From the NCBI RefSeq assembly GCF_016595495.1, contig NZ_JAENIM010000045.1:124001-188000 (forward strand): a DNA stretch of 64,000 bases. Reading direction: 5' to 3'. Shown one piece after another: positions 54,191-63,000 of this stretch. The notes beneath the pieces are model-generated. The model had not been told where the DNA came from and did no database searches. It was given only the letters and a program-made list of their open reading frames with translations. This DNA comes from Persicirhabdus sediminis (GTDB taxonomy: Bacteria; Verrucomicrobiota; Verrucomicrobiia; Verrucomicrobiales; Akkermansiaceae). A program made the position numbers and the translations under genes. Every line of letters begins with the position of its first letter. Position 1 is the first letter of the stretch.

Positions 54191-54234
54191 CCCCCAACAA
54201 AAAAGCACCCTGAAAAATACCACCAAATGCACTA

Positions 54235-55428
54235 TCAGGAAAAGCGCCTTAACGAGTAGAGAGCCTCAGTTGAATTTTCTAACTGTATTGATTTCGCTCC
54301 TTCCTGACGTTTCGCCCCGAAACTCTTTCGGTGTATTTTGAATTGCTGATTGATGAATGATTTTCCGCCGATAGCTAGGCCATCGCTAAAGTATTTTACT
54401 TTGTGTTGGAAGATTTCAGCTAGACCTAACTTACCTCCGTTGGCCTTCGCTTTTTCCAGCTTCGACTTTGCCTTTTCATTGGTCACAGCTGCGTCTTCGA
54501 GTAGCCATATTCTATATCGATGGCCATGTTTTTGCCAGCTGGTTTGCGGCACACGCATCACCTCACAAAGCCCGTAACGACAGCGCTTGCTGCCAGCTAG
54601 AGCGGCGCTGTAACCACACCAGCGATAGTCTTTGGGATCATCGACTATGCCTGCTCTAACTGGATTGAGATCGATATAGGCGGCGATGGTGTGCAGCGCA
54701 GTGAAGTCTTCGCCAGTTTCGTGTTCAGCTCGCTTGTTGCTAGACTCAACCATCACACTTTTGTAGCGGCCCATCCACAGCGTACCGCTGCGCCCTTTGG
54801 TTTTGTTGAACCAGCGCGTATAGCGTGCTTTGAGCTCTTTGACAAAGATCTCAAGATTGCAAAACCGTGCTTTAAATTTCTCTATTTGCTCGTCGGCGTA
54901 ACGGGCCATGCCATTTGCTCGCATATGCGCCAACTCGGCGCGCAGCTGATTGACGTAGGCTTTGCTGTACAGGGTGCGCAAATGATCGAGCAATCGTTCT
55001 TCACCATCTTCGGACGCCTGGGATGGACGCTCCTCGTACCTTCCCTTCGACTCGTAGGCTTCGAATTTAGCGTTAAACTTTTCTCGGCTAGGCACTCGGA
55101 TCAACAGGTGGAAATGGTTGTCCATGATGCAATAAGTCAGGATCTTAATACCGCTGAACCTTGCCTGCCGCCACATGATCTTGAGAAATGCCTCTTTTTC
55201 CTGATCGCCAAACAAGAAATCGCCACCCGTCGTCCGACTCATGACGTGGTAACAATACGAATGCTGTGGATCGCCAACAATACGCACGTGACCACCGCTA
55301 GGTGCGGCACATATCATGCCTGCATTACCACCAGAAAAACCCGTTTTACAATCCGCTAGCTGCAGCGGAGTCAAGGGCTCGACTTCAGCTGGTTCTTCCT
55401 GATTCTGTGCTGATTGAGGAGTTTTCAT
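54235..55428 (-). CDS. REP-associated tyrosine transposase (RAYT, Y1 HUH nuclease)
   Basis: A single-strand DNA transposase of the IS200/IS605-like Y1 class, 397 residues. The HUH motif is His105-Phe-His107 in MDNHFHLLIRV. The catalytic Tyr is probably Tyr251 in AAYIDLNPVRAGIV, and 'DYRWCGYSA' follows, a RAYT hallmark. N-terminal 'SYCYHVMSRTTGG' is the usual entry strand. ATG 55428 is preferred; TTG 55437 is in frame. RAYTs are domesticated enzymes thought to move REP hairpins, and a family C REP element lies 45 bp from the 3' end of this gene. Two 3'-truncated copies of this gene follow in tandem upstream of it. Confidence 0.9.
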   Translation of the reverse strand: MKTPQSAQNQEEPAEVEPLTPLQLADCKTGFSGGNAGMICAAPSGGHVRIVGDPQHSYCYHVMSRTTGGDFLFGDQEKEAFLKIMWRQARFSGIKILTYCIMDNHFHLLIRVPSREKFNAKFEAYESKGRYEERPSQASEDGEERLLDHLRTLYSKAYVNQLRAELAHMRANGMARYADEQIEKFKARFCNLEIFVKELKARYTRWFNKTKGRSGTLWMGRYKSVMVESSNKRAEHETGEDFTALHTIAAYIDLNPVRAGIVDDPKDYRWCGYSAALAGSKRCRYGLCEVMRVPQTSWQKHGHRYRIWLLEDAAVTNEKAKSKLEKAKANGGKLGLAEIFQHKVKYFSDGLAIGGKSFINQQFKIHRKSFGAKRQEGAKSIQLENSTEALYSLRRFS

Positions 55429-55466
55429 ACTCACCAATATAGCACATAATCAGTGAGTTCCCCTCA

Positions 55467-55487
55467 AAAGATTCCTGGAATCTTTAT
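55467..55487. repeat. junction motif, copy 1
   Basis: Palindrome AAAGATTCCTGGAATCTTT (55467-55485) whose right part CCTGGAATCTTTAT (55474-55487) recurs at all four junctions of the mobile array. Confidence 0.9.
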
Positions 55488-55488
55488 C

Positions 55489-56151
55489 GCGGCCCATCCA
55501 CAGCGTGCCGCTGCGCCCTTTGGTTTTGTTGAACCAGCGCGTATAGCGTGCTTTGAGCTCTTTGACAAAGATCTCAAGATTGCAAAACCGTGCTTTAAAT
55601 TTCTCTATTTGCTCGTCGGCGTAACGGGCCATGCCATTTGCTCGCATATGCGCCAACTCGGCGCGCAGCTGATTGACGTAGGCTTTGCTGTACAGGGTGC
55701 GCAAATGATCGAGCAATCGTTCTTCACCATCTTCGGACGCCTGGGATGGACGCTCCTCGTACCTTCCCTTCGACTCGTAGGCTTCGAATTTAGCGTTAAA
55801 CTTTTCTCGGCTAGGCACTCGGATCAACAGGTGGAAATGGTTGTCCATGATACAATAAGTCAGGATCTTAATACCGCTGAACCTTGCCTGCCGCCACATG
55901 ATCTTGAGAAATGCCTCCTTTTCCTGATCGCCAAACAAGAAATCGCCACCCGTCGTCCGGCTCATGACGTGGTAACAATACGAATGCTGTGGATCGCCAA
56001 CAATACGCACGTGACCACCGCTTGGAGCGGCACATATCATGCCCGCATTACCACCAGAAAAACCCGTTTTACAATCCGCTAGCTGCAGCGGAGTCAAGGG
56101 CTCGACTTCAGCTGGTTCTTCCTGATTCTGTGCTGATTGAGGAGTTTTCAT
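55489..56151 (-). pseudogene. RAYT copy truncated after residue 221
   Basis: This is the 5' part of the RAYT gene, from ATG 56151, with a protein sequence identical to the full copy through residue 221 (TLWMGR). It then runs into the junction motif and stops after DKDSRNLLRGTH at 55450. It keeps the HUH histidines but lacks the catalytic Tyr, so it cannot be a full transposase. Differences from the full copy in the shared part appear to be synonymous only (for example GATGCAAT/GATACAAT). The same upstream 40 bp precede it. Confidence 0.92.
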
Positions 56152-56189
56152 ACTCACCAATATAGCACATAATCAGTGAGTTCCCCTCA

Positions 56190-56210
56190 AAAGATTCCTG
56201 GAATCTTTAT
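56190..56210. repeat. junction motif, copy 2
   Basis: AAAGATTCCTGGAATCTTT at 56190-56208, CCTGGAATCTTTAT at 56197-56210. Confidence 0.9.
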
Positions 56211-56418
56211 TGCCACCCGTCGTCCGACTCATGACGTGGTAACAATACGAATGCTGTGGATCGCCAACAATACGCACGTGACCACCGCTAGGTGCGGCAC
56301 ATATCATGCCCGCATTACCACCAGAAAAACCCGTTTTACAATCCGCTAGCTGCAGCGGAGTCAAGGGCTCGACTTCAGCTGGTTCTTCCTGATTCTGTGC
56401 TGATTGAGGAGTTTTCAT
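56211..56418 (-). pseudogene. RAYT copy truncated after residue 69
   Basis: Only the first 69 codons of the RAYT gene (to MSRTTGG) remain, starting at ATG 56418, followed by the junction motif. At variant sites it sides with the full copy in some places (GGTGCGGCAC) and with the 221-codon copy in another (ATGCCCGCAT), so it is not a simple recent copy of either. No nuclease motif is left. Confidence 0.92.
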
Positions 56419-56456
56419 ACTCACCAATATAGCACATAATCAGTGAGTTCCCCTCA

Positions 56457-56477
56457 AAAGATTCCTGGAATCTTTAT
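56457..56477. repeat. junction motif, copy 3
   Basis: AAAGATTCCTGGAATCTTT at 56457-56475, CCTGGAATCTTTAT at 56464-56477. Confidence 0.9.
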
Positions 56478-56939
56478 TTCTATGCTTTGCTTTATCCTAT
56501 GGCTGCGTCGGCCTACTTTACGCCCAATTCGTCCCGAGCCTTCTGCTCGATGATCTTTGGTTATTCTATCAAGCTGGCGAGAGCTGCAGCTCAATACTAA
56601 CTGGCGCGTTTTACTCTCCAGCTTTCCGTGCCGTCGCTCATAGCTATTGAGCCATAGCGGAAGCATTTCCTTGAGACGCGTGCTGCAGGGCTGCTCGGAT
56701 GATTTCCAAATAGTAACAATCACCAGCTTCTCAGCCTCTCCATAAATGGGCTTGGCGCCTCGTTTTTTAGCCTCTTGACCAAGGCTAACATGGCCATTGA
56801 GCACCTTGATGGTATGTTTGCGCTCTAGTCCTAACGTATCGCTGACTTCATCTATCATCGCACTTTTTCCCGCGCGATTTCGACTAGGGTAGCGAGCTCG
56901 ACAGCTCTCGATGTAATCCAATTTACTCTGTTTACTCAT
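56478..56939 (-). pseudogene. truncated transposase of a DDE-type insertion sequence (ISNCY/IS1202-like)
   Basis: About 155 residues of the N-terminal DNA-binding part of a DDE transposase remain. ATG 56939 (MSKQSKLDYIESCRARY) is the likely start; ATG 56960 is also possible. The helix-turn-helix region is 'MIDEVSDTLGLERKHTIKVLNG', then 'RRGAKPIYGEAEKLVIVTIWK'-type and 'LKEMLPLWLNSYERRHG' segments that recall ISNCY/IS1202-like transposases. The frame breaks off at the junction motif (…KQSIEIKIPGIF*) before any of the DDE catalytic domain. The element is dead. Its other end with terminal repeats is at 56966-57047. Confidence 0.78.
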
Positions 56940-56965
56940 GATTCCAGATAATGTTTTCATCTGGG

Positions 56966-57047
56966 TGTCATTCTTTCTGGCGCAACAACCTCCTTCAGCT
57001 ACCAAATGTAGTTTTCTTCGGTGTCATTCTATTTGGCGCAATGCGCT
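56966..57047 (-). mobile_element. surviving end of the truncated insertion sequence
   Basis: Two copies of GGTGTCATTCT-T/A-T-C/T-TGGCGCAA lie at about 56965-56988 and 57019-57041, a subterminal repeat pattern of insertion-sequence ends. The end borders junction motif copy 4. Confidence 0.65.
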
Positions 57048-57061
57048 CCTGGAATCTTTAT
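57048..57061. repeat. junction motif, copy 4 (right half only)
   Basis: CCTGGAATCTTTAT follows GCGCT instead of AAAGATT; it separates the insertion-sequence end from the RHS gene. Confidence 0.88.
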
Positions 57062-57075
57062 ATTTTATTGCTTAT

Positions 57076-60000
57076 TTACCTTGGTCTTATCCATGATATT
57101 TGCGTCTCACTCTGACTTTCAAATAAGCCGTTGTTCGTATATCCTCTTTGCTCAACCCTAACCCATGACGACTGGCTCTTAACTGTTTCATAACCTGTAT
57201 AACTATTATACTGGAAACTCTTAGAATCATTGGCTGCGTGTGCTATAATGTTGAAATTACCATTAACTGATGTCCCATTATTAATCACTTCCCATTCACC
57301 ATTTGAGGCTTGGAAAGGTTGTTTTCTCCCATCAGTGGCCGTTATCAGGCAGCTCCCGCCCCTTCCAGGCCTATGAGCGGCCATATAGCTATCGTAATGC
57401 TCTTTTCTCATGGAGGATACCAAGGAGAATCTCACGTAATCATATCCAGAATTAATCATCTTCAAAACATAACCTTTATTCGCAGATAAGCCCTTTACTG
57501 AGCCTCCAGCGAAAGCATACCATGAAGCCCCCCTCTTAGTTGGAGGCTTTCCTCGATTGCGCGGTCCATGCTTTATGTCATTTTGATTATCCGCCTCGAT
57601 AACCAGAACGTCTCCTATTTTCTTGAGAGATTTGGACTCACTATTAAAAAGGTGTTGGAAACCTGCTGAATAAGCAGCATTCGCAAACTTTCCTCCAGTT
57701 GCCGCTGAGACAGTTCCTCCTACAACTGCAGCAATTGTTGTTCGTTTGGCGACCCCTATGAGAACCTCACCAGTCGACATCTCATCTAAAGCTGCATTAC
57801 TAGGAGCCTCCATCATATTGCGAAGACCTGGTACCCAACCAGCTGCTGCCCCGGCAGCTGCTCCAACGAATCCATCTTTAAACGATCCTCCCTGCAGCTC
57901 GCTCATCGCGCCCCCAACAATACCATGCCCCAATATATGAATTGTGGCGGACAGAGCTTTTACTGAGGCCGTCAATGTGGTGGTAGCAGATGCTACGGCA
58001 GCCGGCCCAAACTGCGCTAGACCAGCAGACAAGCCAGCTTGTAGCCCACCGATAAAGGCTCCTTTTATTATATCCTTGAATGAGCCTCCATTAATAGCCG
58101 AGCTGAAAGCCCCACTAGCAGCTCCTGCTAGTACCGGATTATTGGCAAAAATAGCTAAAGCCCCGATACCAGAGAATAATAGTACCGCAGTGAACGCAAG
58201 CGTTGCTACCATACGCCAATTATTACTTAACCACTTGCCTAATCTCTTAAAGGCTTTACCAATGTCTTTAAAGGCTTTCTTAATAGCTTTCCAAGCCTTG
58301 CTCAGCCATGAGAATCCGCTAGGGTCGGTGGCGTTGAGCGGGTTGTTCAGAACATAGGTATAGCGGTTGTAGTTCTGGGTGAAACTTGGTTCCTGTACCA
58401 GCGGATCGGTGGATAGGAACCGACCAATCTCTGGGTCGTAGATACGACCATTCATGTGCACGAGGCTAACGTCGTCGAGCATCTCGTGACCGGTGAAACC
58501 TGCGGTGGTGTAGGATGAATGGACTGGTTTGTCGTAGTCCGCTGGTGCCCAGCCAGAACGGCGTCCGCCCCATGGGTCAAAGCTCATGCGCTCGAGAATG
58601 GCGCCTTGATCATCAAGTACCGCGGTGGTGGATCCCAAGTGGTCACCTAGCTGGTAGCGGGTTTTTTGGTAAAGCTGTGAGTCGCCTTCGATTTCAACAT
58701 AAGTCCTAATGGCGATGCCGCCAATAGAGTGGCGATGCTCGGTGCGCTTGGCCTTGCCATCGCGCTCGATGGTGTGTTGCTCGTAACTCCCGTGGTAGAG
58801 GATGGTGGTCTGGTTAGAGCCACGCTTGATCACCTGCTTGGCTCGCGCCATGGAGGCGTCGTACTCAAAACGGTGGGAAACATCACCAGCGGCGTAGCTG
58901 GAGCTGCCATCGATGCTAGTCATCGCCGGCGCACCGTATTCCTGAATGAGAGTCGGCTTAGAGAAGGTGCCCCAAGTGATGGCGCGGCGCAGGTTGCCAT
59001 TGCGGCGCTCTACCGTCAGCTGGCCTTTAGCATCGTATTCATAAGTGCGATTCTTAGCGCCACCTGAGATGGCGCTGACAGCATGGGTGCGACCGGAGGC
59101 ATCCGTGTAGTCATAGGAGCCGACACCTGTCTTGCTGGCGATATTGCCCGAGCCATCCGCAGTGTAGGTGGTTTCCTGAACTGGATAAGATTGAGCGCCA
59201 GTAACATGAGACGTGCGAAGACGGTTGATGGCATCATAGGTAAAGTTTTCCGTTAGGCTGGTGATGTGGTCGGTGCGCCACTCAAGGTTAGTCATGTCAT
59301 CCCAGGCGTACTCTAAGTCCTGGATCTCGGTAGCGCCATGATTCGCCTTGGTACGGGTGAGCAGCCCACGCTGATGGTCGAAAGTATGCTTGCGCTCGAC
59401 ACCATTGCCTAACTTCTCGTGAACGAGGTTGCCTTTGCCATCAAATTCAAGCGGCTGCCAGTAGAGCTCGCCGGTGTGATAGTCACGAATACCGATATTA
59501 GCTCCGTATTGGTCGTACTCGTTGAGCAAGGTAAATCCGCCAGCATTGGAGGCTTTATATGTGCGGCCGAGGTCATCGTAGCTGACACAGGAATAGGTAG
59601 AGTCGCCGTCAAAGTACTTGATGGTTTTGACCGCTCGGCCAAAGCGATCGTACTCCATAGTGGACTGGTGCTGAAGCGCGCCGCCCTCGCTAGCATACAT
59701 AGAAACCTTGTGCAGCTGGCCTAGCCCAGCGCCCGGAGCGGTGTCGTAGGTCCACTCGGTGAAGCTTTCTACAGCTCCCGCTGCATTTTTCAATGTCCTC
59801 GTCAGCTGACGGCCTGCGATGTCATAGGTGAAGCTGCCTGTATTGCCGGCAGCATCGGTATTGGTGAGGGTTTCGCCAAAGGCATTGTAGGTGGTGAATG
59901 AAGTGCCGGCATCGGAGTCTGCGATACTGAGCTTTCTGCCAAAAATATCTGTGGTGGTGGTGATGACATGACCACCTGGTGCTAGACTCTGGTAGGGTTT

Positions 60001-63000
60001 GTTGTCGAGGGTGTAGGTGAAGTCAACGACGTTACCCTCGTTGTCCTCAACCTGGGTCATCTTGCCCTGTCCGTTGTAGCGCTTGATCTGCTTCTGCTCG
60101 CCGTCACCGTCTTTGCGGTAGCCAACGACATCTAGCATGGAATCACCATACTCGTGAACATAGCGGCTATAGTTGCCATCTGGGGTAATTGTGTATGTGG
60201 CGCGTCCAGCAAAGTCGTAATGAGTGATTTCCCACTCTGGAGTGGTGCCGGAAACAAATGGTAGGGATTTTTTGTGTGGACGACCTCGGTGGTCGTACAT
60301 GACACGGCTGAATACCGTGCGATAATTAGAGCTGCCTCCAGATACGGTGTGCAGCGCCAGCCCCTCGGTAAGGACGGGACGGCCAAGAATATCTAAGTAC
60401 TTGGTAGCTGGTGGGCTGCCGCTCGACTGAGATTTCTTGATGAAGCGGATCTCTGGTAGGTCGTCGCCCGCGCCAGATGGATTGCCACTGGCCCACTTGG
60501 TGATCTTAGCAGCCTCTAGCCCTGTAGGTCCACGAGTAAGCAGCAATGTGCCCCAGACATCGTAATAGTTGCGGGTGGTTAGCCCATTGATATCCGTGGT
60601 GGAGGTGAGCAGTGAGCGAGATTTGTCGTAGGTGCTGGTGGTGACGCGGTCGAAGATGTCGTAGCTCTTGATGGCGTAGCGACCTTTATCATCGTATTCC
60701 ACCTTCATGGTGCGGCGTGGGTCTAAACCTGCTGCTGAGCTGATGGTTTCTACTTCGTTGCCGAAGGTGTCGTAGATGTGCTTGGTGGTGACCGCATCAT
60801 CGTGCCCTGGCTCTACCGTCTCGGTATACAGCATGCCCGCATTGGCGTGGCCAGCTGGATAGTAGGTAAAGGAACTCGTACGGGTAAGGAATGAATTCTC
60901 CGATGTGTACTCAGAGGCTGAGCCGCTGTAGGTGGTGGTCACTTCGGAGGTAGTCAGACGTCCGAGGATCCAGTTATCATCGGTTTTGGTTGGCTCTTCG
61001 TAGGTATTGACCGTATCGACCTGGAATCCATCTGACGAGGTGACCCGGGTGTGAAGCAGCTCACCATTGGCGTCGAATGCGAGGTTTTCGGATTTTTTCC
61101 ATGAGATCATATGTGAAGCAAAGGTAAATCCTCGGCTATCATCCATGCCTAATATCGACTGATAATTCGACGGCAGCGCCGTATTATGCAGCGCCGAGTT
61201 CGCCATATCAAAGGGTTGTAGACCTTTTAGAGTCGCATAATCATAGCTCGTTGATGATTTCTGGGCGACTCGGAGAATTTTCCCACCGACACCTGAGACC
61301 GAGGGTAATTGCTGGTATTCGGCGATTTCACGAGCGACAAGAACAGCCTCTAAGCCCTGGTAGACAAAACTCATGCTATCCACAGGATTCCCATGGAATG
61401 GATACTGCTGACTATAGCGCGTGAGGCTGAGCGCAGATCGGGCATAATTTCCTTCACTATTGATTTCTTCTGTTTGCACAGCCGTCCAGAGGAAACCTAG
61501 GTCCACTTCATTGATGCGGTCAAATCGACGCTCACCATACTGATGGGAAACCAATTTGCTGGCGCCCACGCCATTGGTAGTTTCGTAGCTAGCAACCAAA
61601 TAACTAGGCGCCACAACACGAACTAATCCGGCCTTGGTCTCAGCAGGATTGATGACGCCTTTGGTATAGGTTTTAGCAAAGAAAGTATTGGCACTATCAT
61701 CTCGCTCAGGATTATTCATCCTATCGTAATTGATTTTCAGCTCGGCCAAGCTGCCATCTACGATTTTGGTAATGTGTTCAGGCTTGGAGCGGTTGAGCGA
61801 AACAGTAGGGGATGCACTGTATGGGTTTTTAATGACGTCAACAAAGCCGTCACCATCAATATCTACCATACGTACTTGCCGCTGTCCCTTTTTGTATTGA
61901 TCCGTAGTATGAAAAATACGCTGAGGTAATAGCCAACGATTGTCTTTAACAAATCCACGCCCAGTATTAATATAACATGCAGGTTCATGCCCCAACGGCT
62001 GGCTGGTTACGGGCCGAGTCCCATAAAGAACGTCGACAAGACCATCGCCATTCACATCCACAAACTCAAGGCCTCTTTGAGTATTCTCGGCCCCTGATTG
62101 AACCGCTGAATCTTTACAGGCCATAGGCACAGGAAGCATCCATGGGTTTGCAGCCAAAATGTTATCCATACCCTGTGATTTCCAATCCATAGAAGTGAAA
62201 TTGACATCAGCCACCTTTTCCCATCCCGTACCTGTATTAAGATAGGTTCTCGCGTACCATCCAGCCATCCAGCCACTCGTCTCAGCAGCGATCACGAGAT
62301 CTGGCAATCCATCTCCGTTAATGTCCATCAGTTCATGGCCAATTTCTTTGCCCGTATCGTTAGCTAAATATTCACCGACAGGCCACCAATATCCGCCCCT
62401 ATCCCAATGGACTTGGCGCGTCACGCCATTCCGCTGACGATAGAGATCTTTTCGATTCAACCAAACCTCCTTAGTTTGATCCCTTTTTGCATTAATGACA
62501 TCAGGGAGCCCATCTCCATTGATATCAACAACTCGTTTTCCTGTATTTGTGCTACTATTGAACGGTGCTACACCTGAGACAGGGAGGTTAGGGTATTCAT
62601 CAACGTATCCATAAGAATAGTTATACCCTCTCTTATTAAACTCCCAATGATTCGTATCTGATTGGCTTAGTAGAACAGACTGTTCACTAACGAGTCTATA
62701 TGGAGCTGTGCAGACCTGCATAACTCTATAATTACTACCAGCTGATGAATCATTAGTCGCACTAGCATTGATGTCTACAAGTCCATTACCATCCAAATCC
62801 GCAATCAACCAATTGTTAGCAATATTCGGAGTTGTCGATCCAATTCCATCTGCCTCATCCACTTTTAATTTACGCGAGTGGCGAACCATTATCCGAGGGG
62901 GAAACAGATAATCGAGACTTGTGTACGCAGCACTTTCTGAAAAGTCAGAACGACCAATATTTTGGATGTTCGTATAACCACCTTGACCATTTGATTTAAC

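Larger units (their letters stand above)
53631..54234. other. intergenic region between the L-galactose operon and the RAYT gene
   Basis: No gene is supported. It holds a strong bidirectional terminator (53904-53955), many AGCTGG/AGCTAG words and a REP-like element at 54139-54190. A 142-codon plus-strand frame from 53913 has no coding character. Confidence 0.7.

Noticed and set aside
54691-56082. Long plus-strand frames opposite the RAYT gene and its copy
   Set aside because: Antisense to a recognised gene; they are repeated only because the gene is repeated.
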